Below, in pieces: positions 45,338-57,431 of a stretch of 64,000 nucleotides of DNA. The stretch covers positions 33,295,708 to 33,359,707 of the forward strand of contig CM023532.1 in the NCBI GenBank assembly GCA_013350335.1. Reading direction: 5' to 3'. Made by a program: the position numbers and the translations under genes. Positions within the stretch are counted from its first letter, which is position 1. Every line of letters starts with the position of its first letter. The DNA is from Chimonanthus salicifolius. Its lineage: Eukaryota > Streptophyta > Magnoliopsida > Laurales > Calycanthaceae. The notes beneath the pieces were generated by a model. It was not told the origin of the DNA. It ran no database searches and saw only the letters and a program-made list of their open reading frames with translations.

Positions 45338-47600
45338 TCACCCTTATCTGTCATTCTCCTATATTATCTCCCACATCAATTTCCCTAACAAGGAATTACA
45401 GATTGATTTAATTGATTCTTTAATTATTGTTCTTTCTTCGATATTGTACTCTATATGTATATGAGTGTCGATAATATCGACTTATCAAAGTCATTTTTTC
45501 AAATATTTCACGGTACCAAACTAGATGATCTAAATCCGCAGTCCCACCTTTCCCTCACCTCCCTGCATCAAACAGTTTACAGCCTACCCTTCTCCTTTCC
45601 TCCTCTCAATAAGCAAGAGTTAAGTTCGATTTTCACTCTATCTGAAAGGGTCACTTCCTATAGAATTATCCAGTGTATGTGGATAAGTATGCTTGCACTA
45701 TGTCCCGAAGATTTCCGCTGCTCAAAGTGGCTTGGACATCTTAGCAATAAAAAGAAAAAGAAGAAGAGATTGAATTAACTTGAGACTAAAATTTGTTTAA
45801 AATATCACTAATAATTTTATCACTTCGCTGTATGTTGTTAATTGGAAGACAAAAAACACTGCAACAGGAACAATAACAATAATTTTAATTCTAATATAAC
45901 AATCATATTATTAATATTTATTTTTTAACTTCGACTTTTGCTCTAACCATCAGTCAACATTTCCTTCTTCCCATATGACATAAAAAAGTGAGGAAAGAGA
46001 CGACTTTATATTTATGCTTTTTCAGTAAATATTGGTCTGAAATAATTAATATTATTATATTTAAAATTCTATCTATGTTGAATATTTTTCAAATTCTATT
46101 TAATTTTATCATGTCTTTTATTTTTTTCACATTTTAAATATTCTTCCGCATGTACACTTTTTAACCTCTCCAAGTATTGGAATTGACTCTAATAGTCAAA
46201 ATTAAATCTTAAATAATAATTTATATTAATTACCAATATTTTTAATATCACCTTACTTGTTAATCCAAATTTCCAACTTTATTGGAACAGAAGACCTGTA
46301 GGACTGTGGAGTACGTGACATGGTTAGTCTTAGTTGTTGACTTATTACATGCAAGTACATAAAGGCATCAGCCAATCAAATCACTTTTTCATGTATTTAG
46401 GTTACGTGGCAGCATTAGATCCTCATGTCCCTACTCTTATCTCTTCAGAGGTTTTCTCCTTTGCTCTCGAGAATATGTAAAATTATAAACCTCTAAATTA
46501 TTAAAAAATAACCTTAATAAACTAAATAAATCATAGGTTATCAATGGTATGATTATGAAATAAGTGTTTTATATAGATTTTTTATTTATTTGATTTAAAC
46601 AAATAAAGTTCATAATGAATAAAGTGCTCCATTTTAATTATTTATTTTATATATTTGATAGACTGAACTTTTATAATTAATTACATCAATAACAATTTCT
46701 TTAATTTTATAGAATCAATGAACTTTAATTCATTATTAAATATTATCTAATTTAACTTAAGTCGTGAGAGTCTCAGAACTCATTTTTGTATCTAGAGAAA
46801 TAATAATGACTATAACCTCCCATCATAATGTTAAAATATTACCACAAATAATGACATTTGGAATATGCAAGATTCATCAATTAAAAATTTAAACTATTTA
46901 TTAATTTTTAAATATAGGTACATATATTGATTTTTTGAAATAATTAAATTCAAGGTTGGATGAAATAAATAAAAAGTATTTGATTAGAAAATCTTCGAAA
47001 TTAGTTTTAAAAAATCTAATATATATATATAGACACACACAAACACATATAAACATGTATTTAGAAAAATAGTGAACTATACTTTAATAAGTAGACCCCG
47101 TATATTCCAGTGTGACAATTTAATATTATCCTTACCATTTAGATTGACATTATAGGATCATTCCTCTTTCAAGATAATGATTTCTTTTTTTTTTTAATGC
47201 TAGACTCGTTAAGAATTAAAAAAAAAAAAAAATACACAAGTGATCATATTAGTTGGATTTAACATATGTATTTTGTTGCAACTTGAATCTTAAGCAAAGA
47301 GTTAGAACGATTAAATAGGTTTTAAATTTTGTAAAGAAAATATCTAAGTGACAATATCTTTGAATGGGGAACCCTATACTCTCACACAATTCATAAAATA
47401 AAAGAAAAAAATTATTTTAAAACTGGGTGATCGTTTATGTATCAAACAAAGGAGAAAAAATAAAAAAGGAAAAAACAAAAGATTTCTTTTTCGTAGGGGC
47501 AACACTCACCATCAGCTTTTTAAAGTGTGAACGTGAGATCATTAAAAAATATGAAAACCTACGAGGAATCAAAATGTATGTGAAGCAAATGATTTTGAAG
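45338..47600. other. Intergenic AT-rich DNA
   Basis: A 107-codon open frame at 45,455-45,778 resembles nothing known. The rest is stop-rich and AT-rich. No gene or bounded repeat supported. Confidence 0.4.
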
Positions 47601-47607
47601 GATAATC

Positions 47608-47748
47608 AATAGGGGTTTAAAATTTAGTATCGGACGATATTTTTCTCTCTTAATTTTTTTTTAAAAAAAAAACGTGTTATTATCGGCCGATATCGGTGAT
47701 ATATATCGGCCGATACGATACGTATCAGTCGATATCTCGACCCCTGAT
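47608..47748. repeat. TATCGGCCGATA family member
   Basis: Short element bounded by AGGGGTTTAAAATTT and ATCTCGACCCCT (possible inverted ends AGGGGT/ACCCCT). Between them lie TATCGGCCGATAT, ATATCGGCCGATACGATACG and TATCAGTCGATA. Same word family as 10,780-10,980. Confidence 0.5.
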
Positions 47749-48032
47749 CACTACTAATTAGAATAGATAAGTCTATTACAAAGAATTTTTATTGATCATA
47801 TTATTTATCAGAAATCATTTTGATTGAATAAATCAAACTAGGATTTTGGGTCATTTCTCATTGTTTTGAATTCAGTGAGTGCGGATTGAGAGATTTTTAT
47901 GTCAACAGAGTTTAAAGATAAAAAGAGTAATTTAAATTAATAGAGAATTATATTTAGTTTTAAATATAATTTAATTTATTTAATGATAAATCATATATTT
48001 AATAGAAAATTCTTTTAACAAACTTATCACGC

Positions 48033-48566
48033 ATTATTGGAGAGTGTTCCTCCCGCGGGCATTTCGTGTTTACGAACACGGGTTTTTACCGTTCTCGATT
48101 TTACCCTTCACCGTCCGTACCGTAAAGAAGAGAAAATGTCGAAATCGGATCACCCAACCGGATCCCTTAATCTCCCTCGGCGAGTCAAATTCACGGAATA
48201 TTGAAATTCATGAACAATGCAATGTTTCCTGAAATCGGCTCACCTAAATTGCAAGTAAGCTTGCCTGAAATTCATGAACAGTTCAATGTTTCCTGAAATC
48301 GACTTTCCGAAATTGCAAGCCGGCTCGCCAAAATTCATGAACAGTGCAATATTCCTCAAATCGGCTCTCCCAAATTGCAAGCCGGCTCGCCGAAATTCAT
48401 GAACAGTGCAATTTGGCTCTCCAAAATTTCAAATTGGCTCACCGATGAACAGTAAAAATCAGCCCGTTGAAATTTTATTATTCATGCGAATGGTAAAATC
48501 GATAATGGTAAAAACTCGAGTTCGTAAACACGAAATGCCTGTGGGAGGATCGCTCTCCCGCAATAT
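48033..48566. mobile_element. Inverted-repeat element with internal 63-bp tandem repeats
   Basis: Outer arms of about 75 bp (48,033-48,106 and 48,492-48,566) are imperfect inverted repeats. The left has CGGGCATTTCGTGTTTACGA; the right has its near-complement TCGTAAACACGAAATGCC. Inside, from 48,203, a unit of about 63 bp beginning GAAATTCATGAACAG recurs about four times with AAATCGGCTC and GCAAGCCGGCTCGCC words. It is non-coding; a 62-codon frame is incidental. Resembles a MULE-type non-autonomous element; target-site duplication not found. Confidence 0.6.
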
Positions 48567-48569
48567 TTA

Positions 48570-49445
48570 GTGGGCTATTTATAGCCCATGTGCAAATGTC
48601 TAAATCTAGTGATCATTTCACAATAATTTTGGGTCGGCTTGGCACGTCAAGTATGACCCACGACGGCTGGATACTAGCCATAGTCTTAAAACTCCCACTT
48701 GATTTATACATGGACTCTCTCAAAACCTAAATTTTTAGTGGTTTTTTTTTGAAAAGTTAAATAATAATATAAATTTTTGGAAAATATTTGCTAATATATT
48801 TTTTAGATATTTTCAAATTTTAATTAATTTTTTTGAGTTTAAATAGAGAAAAAAATTACAACTTTTCTTATACCAATCTACAACTTTTCTTATATCCAAA
48901 TATTTTAAATTCCAAAATATTCAGCAGAAATTTTAGATTTTCAGACTATTTTTTTTCCCTCAATGTACATAAAAAAATCAGTAAACAGATGAAGAGAGAA
49001 ATGTATCGATCAATATCGACGATACATCTCGGCTGAATGGATATTGTCATATCTCCGGCAAATATCGGCTGATATTTTATCCCCATGTTTAGAGTCTCTC
49101 CACCTTTTCTTATTTTTTGAATAATATTTATCTATTTGTTTAAAAATTTTTTTTTTTTTTTATAACAAAATTGTGATGATTTCAAGTCAACCTTAGAATT
49201 AGCAGTCCACAATTTCCTGTAGCTTCAACATGTCTGACCATCACATCAGAGTTGTAGTTGTTATTGTAGTCAACTTTTCCCTATTTGTCGCAGTCTTTGT
49301 TTTATTTTATCACAAGAGGAGTGATGATTTGGTCATGGATACAGTTCGTTGCATTATTTGACCTAAAGTCACACATGAGTCCTTAATAGTCAACACCAAA
49401 ATCCAAATTCTATGCAGTCCAATATTTTAAAGGGTATTTTAAATT
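48570..49445. other. Intergenic; contains a TATCGGC-word cluster
   Basis: At 49,008-49,078: ATCAATATCGACGATACATCTCGGC and AATATCGGCTGATAT, a decayed member of the palindrome family. Otherwise nothing seen. Confidence 0.4.
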
Positions 49446-49449
49446 TTTT

Positions 49450-49740
49450 TTTTTTTTTAAATTTACGTGTGGGAAACTGTAGAATACTCAATTTATTAAA
49501 ATAATTTTTAAATGTAATTTTATAACAATTCAAAGGAGTTGGAGTGATAATCAAGAATTTGCTTCAAAAAGTGGAAATTCCGAATTTAATTTCAACTCCA
49601 CCTAAAAATACCACTTATACCACTTTCCAAAGAGTTAGCTGGTGACCTAGTGTATGTAGATAGAGAGGTTTGCACATATTCTAAAAATCAGTCGGATGTT
49701 CCAAAAACCAGATCACCTTAGTTATATATATATATATAGT
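49450..49740. repeat. Two abutting SINE-like repeats (family 1 minus, family 2 plus)
   Basis: 49,450-49,625: ACGTGTGGGAAACTGTAGAA after a T-run, as in the family 1 copies. 49,630-49,740: GTGTATGTAGATAGAGAGGT and CAGTCGGATGTTCC, the reverse of family 2, followed by a TA-repeat. Confidence 0.45.
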
Positions 49741-49867
49741 TTGATAATTCATCACCTTGATGGAGATGTCCAAAGTATTTTAATATATATATTTTCACTC
49801 TAGTGCAAACAAATCTTAGATATTTTTCATAAAAAATTTGTAAGATATGTATCTAATTTGAAGGACA

Positions 49868-50209
49868 TGTTGGGTTTTATGACTCAAAGCCCTTTTGCGT
49901 ATAAGCTATCTATTGGGCCCAGACTCAATGAGCCCAGTCTGTGTTGTACGCCCTAGTATATAATGTCTCTTTCTCAAGAGTTTTTTTTGGCCGTGTCATT
50001 TCTTTGAGAGAGAAGAAAGAGAGACTGTGAGGAAAAGGGAAGGGAAATGGTTGGATAATCCTTGTATTCTGAGATCTTCTTTATAGTGGAATCTTGTTGC
50101 ATGCCTTGTCGACGTAGGCGGTTTTGCCGAACCACATTAATTATCGTGTTCTTTCTTATGTGTGTTTGTTTTTTATTTGTAATTGATTGTGTTGGTTAAT
50201 TGCACAACA
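49868..50209 (+). mobile_element. Solo LTR, copia type
   Basis: 342 bp from TGTTGGGTTTTATGAC to TTGCACAACA, TG...CA ended. It contains GTATATAATGTCTC (TATA-like) and the block GCATGCCTTGTCGACGTAGG with TTTTGCCGAACCACATTAA, characteristic of plant copia LTR U5 regions as I know them. The following GTACCTAATT is not a primer-binding site and there is no second LTR, so it is solo. No target-site duplication remains (GGACA versus GTACC). Confidence 0.7.
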
Positions 50210-50227
50210 GTACCTAATTTTATTTAG

Positions 50228-50560
50228 GTCAGTGAGTTTAGTTGGTCCATAGATGCAGGGGTTAGTGATTTCCAGCGTTTTGGGCTTGTCAGTCAAAGGG
50301 TGTCACGTATTCGCCATACGTGCTTGCGTCGAAATTCATTCAGATTGGTTGCATCTCTTTGTGGATCTTTACCGAAAGCCAATCCTTCCCATCGGATCGC
50401 TTCTGCCGTCGATCCCCAAAGGTGAGGTTGAGGTGGGGATCGGCCGCGATTGGCTCGATAACCAGCCACCTGAGTCCACTGTGTATGTAGCATTTGGGAG
50501 TGATCCCAAGTACAGAACAAGTTCATCGACAAACACTTAAGTTGGAGCTATCCAATGAAT
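50228..50560 (+). pseudogene. UDP-glycosyltransferase fragment (UGT91-like)
   Basis: Plus-strand pieces in three frames match the middle of a plant UGT. First is GVSDFQRFGL; after a frameshift (about 50,285) GCHVFAIRACVEIHSDWL, LYRKPILPIGSLLP, WLDNQPPESTVYVAFGSD; then after a second shift STEQVHRQTLKLELSN. This order (SDxxRF, VAIRSC.EFEPEW, RKPVLPVG, WLD.QPPxSVVYVAFGSE, LELS) is that of UGT91-type rhamnosyltransferases. The N-terminal half and the PSPG box are missing. It starts 19 bases after the solo LTR, so retrotransposon activity may have cut off the front. Confidence 0.75.
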
Positions 50561-50564
50561 CGAT

Positions 50565-51115
50565 TTTCAAGTCCATGGGCCTTAAAAGCTTCAGCCCTGT
50601 TCGACCAGATAAGAAATGGATTTGGGTCTGGAAAAGCTTGGACCAGTTGAGGTTGACCCATTTACAACCCTATTGAAAGAGGGGGGTGGGGGGGCGGACA
50701 AATTGTTGAATCGCCACCTATGGTTTTCACCTCATTCAGTAAAATCAGGCAGCTTAAAAGAAAATACAATTAAGAATTTTGAACTTGGTTGTATGAGAGT
50801 GTGGGTCTTCAGCTTGGGTGCTTTGATTGGCTATGAAAAATGGTGGGTCTCACTCTAGAATTAAAAAAATAATGAATAGATTATCACGAGAACTATATCA
50901 CCGACAAAAAATATGATCTATAAAAGCATCTTAAATTTTTAATATTAAAATAAACTTTCAGATAAATATTTTTACCTATTCAAGTTGGATTTAAGTAAAA
51001 AACAATGCCAATGGTCTAAAATTTACCATGGACTGAATGTTATCTTGATATGTTATTGTCAATATGATGTTATTATCTGTTGAACGAAATCCACACAACT
51101 AAGTAATATTACAGG
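50565..51115. other. Intergenic, nothing recognised
   Basis: Continues from the UGT fragment without further UGT similarity. Open frames up to 80 codons (50,616-50,858) are unrecognised. Confidence 0.35.
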
Positions 51116-51118
51116 GAG

Positions 51119-51355
51119 TAGGGCTGAAATCGGGGCGTATATGAAACCCAACCCGACTTGAACTTTTGACCTGAATGTCTTGACCCAACCCAACCTGAAT
51201 TATAACCCGACTCAACACGGAACTAGACCTGAACCGTATTTTGAATCTACTTTTTCCTACTTTTTACTGGGTCGGGTCAGAGTCAGGTTAACTTAAAAAT
51301 CTCTTAACTCAATCCGACCCACTAACTCGACCCACATGATTTTCTGGTCGGTGCC
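51119..51355. mobile_element. Truncated hAT-type MITE (CCCGACC family)
   Basis: Starts TAGGGCTGAAAT like the element at 7,474, followed by CCCAACCCGAC, GACCCAACCC and GGGTCGGGTC words. The right terminal repeat is missing. Confidence 0.5.
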
Positions 51356-51889
51356 TTTTACCCATTAAAAAAGCAAGTGTGGTCATATTAATATTACTGA
51401 AGAAGATCTTAATAGGGCTTAATGGGTTGTGCTAACCAGGCCTTTAAGCGATAAGCCCATGTTCCTCTTAAGAAAAAGCCATCAGTTTTATGCGAGTTTG
51501 GGCCCTTGGGTCTAAACTGTGTGCATTGGAAAAATGAAGGTAATTGGTTAAGAGGGAAGGAAATCGCTAATAAATAAAATCAATGGATATTTGAAAGCTT
51601 TTCATATTTAATATCTATTATCTTGTAAATCGAATAAATACTCCTCTAAGATATAAAAATCAACCTTCAATATCTTCTTTAAATTAAGAAGCTTCTTTTT
51701 AATTGAAACAATACAACTATTATATTTGATATATTTATTTGTAAATCTACACAAAAAAATTCTCATAGATTATGAATTTTGATAACTCGAATATAAGACT
51801 TAAATAAGTTCTAAAGTAATTTTCATTTCATATTTTTTGTTAAGAACATGAATCTCCTACTATTGTTGTCTATAAGATATGTTTTTTTT

Positions 51890-52070
51890 TTTGTTTTGAG
51901 TTTACGTGTGAGAAATTGTAGAAAACTCAACGTAAAACCTTCACATGTGATACCCATTGTCCTTAAAATATATCAGGTGAAGATATGGAAGTTCGAACCT
52001 AACACCTTCCATTTCATAAGACAGCAGATTACGGATTGTTGTCTATACTACTCTATAGAATGTGTTGCTT
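51890..52070 (-). repeat. tRNA-derived SINE (family 1)
   Basis: T-run, ACGTGTGAGAAATTGTAG, ACTCAACGTAAAACCTTCAC, then GAAGTTCGAACCTAACACC (B-box on the minus strand). Same layout as 3,870-4,045. Confidence 0.5.
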
Positions 52071-52074
52071 ACTT

Positions 52075-53450
52075 GTAAATGCAGTGATGCAGTGATTGTA
52101 TTCTTTCTTAAAAGGTAGTCTTGTTCTTCTCCAATAGAGGAACCTAGAAAAAGGCTAAAGCAACAAAAATATAGAGAATCAAACAATGGGAGTAAACTCC
52201 ACAGAGCCCTTCTCTTCTCAAATCATTTCTTTAATACATGGACGCTTCACTTACAATCCAAGAATTTCTTTTTCCTTTGTCACCCCACAAGCAGCAGTAT
52301 CATATCAAAGTATTGGGAGGTGGGAATATAAAATTTTTAGTTGTATCATTCTTGAAGCAACCTTGTTACCAAGATATCAATCTCATCAAATCCAAACAAC
52401 ATGTATTTGCTCAGGTTTCTATAGACAGTCCATTAATTGACTCAGGTCATGCAGAAAATTGAACAATTAATTATTCCAATATTTGAAAAGGAGCTTAAAA
52501 AGCAGAGTAGGATTAGGGCATGAAAAGACCATTGTATGGCTAACTCTTCTAACTCAAACATGACCCACATAAGTTCTTCAAAAAGCTAATGGACATTGGG
52601 TGATCTTTGGTACTTTGGTTTTCATTACAAACTAGTGAGGCTTATGGTTTAATCATCTAAGCCAAAGACATGATGGGTGACTATATAAGATTTAGTATCA
52701 ATTAGATTTATATTTCTCTCACTATCATCTATCATCAACAAATATTCTATCTATTTAGAATCAATTTTATGAATTATTCTTCTTTAATTGACCATATTAT
52801 AAATCATATCATCGGCCACTCTACAATCTAAAATGTCATTTTATCCATTCCCTCTATGTTTTCAAAGGTCTTCCTCTTTTCCTAGTGGATTTGATGTAAC
52901 ATCTCAACTTTACAGAGTGAGACTGTATTTCGACTTCTACTAACATGACTAAATCATCTAATATATTCTTTTCTAACTCTATCCTTTAGACTTTAACAAC
53001 TCATCTATTGTCGTATATAATCTACATTGTTCTAATTTTGTTTTTTTTTATAGCTTAATACTCTGTTACGGAGAATCAAACCGCAATTTTCATATTGTAG
53101 CCTATTTTATTTGATTGAGGTCAGACGAAAATTGACATTTTATTAAGATATGTCATATACATTTGAAGATTATAGCATTTTTCATTTGAGTGTGAATGTG
53201 CCAAGTAACAATTGGTTGACTTCTTAAAAAACCACAAGTGATTAAAATAATCTCATTTTTGCATTTAGATTTATATAAATCTTGTTAATATTAGAAGGTT
53301 GCGGCAGAAGGGAAATCCATTATAAACATTGAGGTAAGACAAGATAAAGTAAAAAAAGTAGAAATAAATAAGAGAATTTTTTTTAATGATTGATAATGCC
53401 CTTAGATTGAAAGCCTCTCCATCAATGCTTAAATGAGAGAAACATTAACC
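52075..53450. other. Intergenic, nothing recognised
   Basis: Two overlapping frames at 52,186-52,462 (74-84 codons) resemble nothing known. No repeats with clear ends. Confidence 0.35.
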
Positions 53451-53454
53451 TAAA

Positions 53455-53645
53455 GGGGTTGTTCTGATGGTCAAGACACCCACTTCAAGAAATGGAGCAT
53501 TGAATTCGATTCACGTTCAAATCGAATGGGCCACTACCCGTAATTGTTTATCCAGTGTGTGTGTGATCAGAATACTTACACATAGTCTAAAAACTAATTA
53601 GGTTAAAATTGTCCCCTGTTCCAATCCAGGTGAGACGGACGCACA
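53455..53645 (+). repeat. SINE-like repeat related to 5,199
   Basis: GGGGTTGTTCTGATGGTCAAG (A-box-like) and GAATTCGATTCACG (B-box-like), with GTGAGACGGACGCACACC near the 3' end. Confidence 0.4.
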
Positions 53646-53649
53646 CCTT

Positions 53650-56600
53650 AATTGTTAAAAAATGAGAGAAACATTGGCCCCTACATTTACAAAATGAAGA
53701 TCAATAGTTATTATATACATTCTTTACCAAATAAGATAGAAATAGAAATAAATATTGAGAAGAGACATTCGATTCTTGTTGACCACATTTCCTTAAAGTG
53801 GTTAGGTTTGGGTGAGTCGTTTGGCCCTCCATTAGGAATGCTGTCTCTCATGCTTTTATTTTATTTAGCCTTTGGACAAGAGAAGATAATATCAAAGTTA
53901 AAAGAAGTTGGGAAAGAAAGAATCAGTCTACATGGAAGAAGAAAAAAAAGAAGTAAAGTTAAAAGAGGACTGCTTCTTCCAGAAAGAGATGGCCATACTT
54001 GGATTTGATGTTGATGTTTGCCAGAAATTCCACCATCCTTCTAACCAAAACTTTCATCAAAGCTGATATACTTGGGAACTGGTGGGCCACACCAATCACC
54101 AACAGATGATTGAGTTGGAAGCTTGTAGGAAAAATGAAGTTGAAGCTGATATTCAAAATTTGTCGAAATTTGACTGATTTTTTCCCTCATTTTGGGTTTT
54201 TTTAAATTTTTTAAACTTATTTTGGACAATTTTAAATACTTGAAAACTATGAAAGAGGCTTTTGTTTGTTCTAAAATTTGTTTGACTTTTTATAACTCTA
54301 TAATAAACTTAAGAAGATGATTTTAATAGTGTGAGAGACCTAATTAATATGTCAAAAACTCCAAAACTAATGAGATACGAGAAATCTAACCCTTCTTCTT
54401 TAGTCAAGACTCTCCTTCATCGATAATTTCTCAGATAAAAGGCACTCCTCATACAATCTGGCTACATTCACAAAGATTCAAAGATGAGATGTACAACCCA
54501 TTTGACATAGATTATTAGTAACCTGACTAATACGCCAAGAGTTTCAAAACTGATGAAACACGTAAAATTTTATTATTGTCTAAAGTTATTGATGAATTTC
54601 AATAAATAAATGACTAGATGGTAATCATAATAATTAAAAAAAATCATCCACTTAAAAAATCCCTTTGTGGTGAAAAGAGTTTAGTTTGAGGCACAAGAAA
54701 TTTTCTTATAAGGCCAATAATTTAATTAAGTTTGAGGGGATGAATTTGGCCAACTCAATAACATCTCAAGTCAATTAACACATATTGATAGAGTATTTAT
54801 TTTTTAAATTATTATCAGCTTCAATTAATCAAATTATATTCACTGAATAAAATCAATTAATATAAACTGAAAATATCGCTTGGATCGAGGTAAAATTTTC
54901 CATTGGTTAAAGAGTTATATCAAGAGAAATTTAAATTTTACCAGAAAAGATATTAAAAATTTGAAAAATCTTAGTGAAGAAGGTAAGTCATGCATCATAT
55001 CTAAGTATTTTTTTTTTAAATATACATCTCTTCCGCTTGGTTGAAAATGTCTGAATATTCTAGAAGTGGATTTCTATACAAACCTGTAGAATAACGTCTA
55101 TGATTGGTCTCTTTGTGAAGAACTGTTTACGTTGTGGAATTCTATTTCTAGAGGATCCAAATTTCTAATTAAAATAAATCACATTAAAATAATTAAAATT
55201 TTAATTGTGCTGATATAATACATTTTATTTATATGCATTAATTTTTTTAATGCTTTCAAATCTATTACATAGTAGGATGTAAATATTAGTTGCCAATAAT
55301 AATAAAATTTTAAAGCAAGTGATAGAAATATTGATATTTTTAGAACAAAAGATAATAATTTTGTCTTTTTATCTATTTTCATTGTCTAACTAGTGAAAAA
55401 TACATCAGTATCCTATGTTTTAAAATACCAGAACTCCTTTTATTTTTCTTTAAATACAAGTCTTTTTTTTTTTATTTACATGTGGAAAAACCGCAGGAGT
55501 CTTGCTAAACTCTATAATGCAAATTTAAGCATCGATTGATTTCAACTAATTCTAATTATTTTTAAAATGTTAGCTTATTCATTATTCAAGAGATTTTTTC
55601 TTCTTTTCATATATGTAACAATAGATATTCCATCTTTAAAACTAAAATTCTAATATTTAGTTTAAATAATTCAGAATAAATGAGTAAAAAATATGATAAA
55701 CCTAAGATAATAGAGAAAATTTTAATAGAGAAAATTAAAAAAGTTAAATAGAAAAATATGATAGACTCGAAAAGATTGCAAAGAAATTTATTTATTAATA
55801 TAAATCATTTAAAAAAAAAGGATTGTGAAGAAGATAATGGAAAAATCCAAAAGTACATTGAAACCAACGGTCACGGATTCCTCGCGGCCGGACGCTTCCA
55901 AGTTTTGAAGTGACGTGACTCAGATATACGGCAAACGCTCCATGTCACGGCGTGACATTACTAAAACACCATTTTCCCATCATGCACTTGCTTTTTTTTG
56001 AATTTACAATAACGCCCTTGCATATAAACAAAAATAATGAAACATGAAAAGTTGACTTAGTGGAGGCATTTTTATTTTTATTTAGTTACTTTTCTTTTAA
56101 AAAGTGATATTTTTTAAAAAAGAAAATTTGCACATCTTACACTTTTTTTACTAAATAATATTGTGGGGTTGTTTGATAAAGATGTACAACTCATCGTAAA
56201 GAGAAAGAGAAATGAAACGGCAGAAAATAAGTAAATTTTAAATTCAACATTAATTAACAGCATGAACTTCATCGTAAGGAATATGAACTTACTTAAGAAT
56301 CATCAATGATTAATGATTAATATAATAGAGAAATATTATTTATCTTTGTTGTAGATTTTAAAAATAATTTTGACTTCTATAAATGTTAAAATTATAAGTA
56401 AACAATGTAAAATAATAAATTCAAAAGTAGTATGCAAAAAATTAGTTTCAACGTGTAATTTCTATTATTGTGAAGTTCCTGGCTTATCTAATAAAGAGTG
56501 ATACCAGTTAAAAAAAATATGACTTAATAATGAACTAAATGTAGGGAAATATAGACATTGAAGTGAACAAAAAATATCAAATCTATTTTAAAGAGTGCAG

Positions 56601-56900
56601 AATTTTTTTTTCTTTTTTTCTTTTTGGACTTTTGAATTTATGACTGATATTTTATATGATTTTTTAATAGAAAGTTGTGTTTTTTCATTTTCAAAACTTA
56701 TAAAATTGCATAAGAGGGGCATTCTATCACTTAAGTCACAAAAAAAAAAAATTATTAGATATTTTATCTATATGATTTAAGATAAATGGTGAGAAATAGT
56801 TTAAATTTATTTTCTTTCTAAATGGGCAAATTATATTAAATAACTAGTTAAAATATAGAGTTTACTATAGTCCAAAATTAAGCATGGAATAAAGTATAAA
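53650..56900. other. Intergenic AT-rich DNA
   Basis: A 118-codon open frame at 53,652-54,008 matches nothing known. Short homopolymers and a fragment like the family 1 SINE tail (ACATGTGGAAAAACCGCAGG, 55,478) are present. A small CpG-rich patch lies at 55,860-55,950. No gene supported. Confidence 0.4.
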
Positions 56901-57259
56901 GTACTTTGTGGGCATATTTGAAAAAATTGGGTGGTGGCACTATCGTAATATCACAAACATCCTCGACCCAGTACTGTCAAAACGTCACTCGCCTGCAGCT
57001 AAAAATCCGTTCTTCCCGAGTCTACTCCATCATCTCCTATACAAAATCGCCTCGACGCTCTCTGTCTCCTCTTTCCTCTTAAATCGTTGGCTCGTCCAAA
57101 CGGACGCTAATCTCTCGGAACGCGGAATCCTTTTTCTTGGAATTTCGCTTTCCGTTCAAACTTTTCCTTCCAAGATTTCACTTTCTCTTCTTCATATCTC
57201 CAAAACAAGCCACTTACGTTTCCGGAAAATTCTTTCCCTGCTAATTCCAACCATCATCC

Positions 57260-57393
57260 ATGGAACTGAAGGAAGGTCCGATCTTTTTTATCTTTTTACC
57301 TTTTCCTGATTCTGTTTGAGGAATTTCGACTTTGTTGTCGAGATGATATTTCTTCATAGCGATTTCTTCGGGTTGGAGGAAGGAAAGGAGTAA
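57260..57393 (+). promoter_or_regulatory. Two uORFs in the DA2-type leader
   Basis: ATG 57,260 to TGA 57,317-57,319 (19 codons, MELKEGPIF start) and ATG 57,343 to TAA 57,391-57,393 (16 codons, MIFLHSDFF start). Both end before the main ATG at 57,432. The surrounding 56,930-57,430 is GC-richer and pyrimidine-rich, as expected of a 5' leader. They would dampen translation if both are in the mRNA; an intron in the leader is possible. Confidence 0.4.
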
Positions 57394-57431
57394 AAGGAGA
57401 AGAGCTAAAAGAAGAAGAAGAAGGACTGGAG

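Noticed and set aside
53652..54008. 118-codon plus-strand frame
   Set aside because: Lys/Leu-rich, no domain recognised, in AT-rich repeat-flanked DNA; probably chance.
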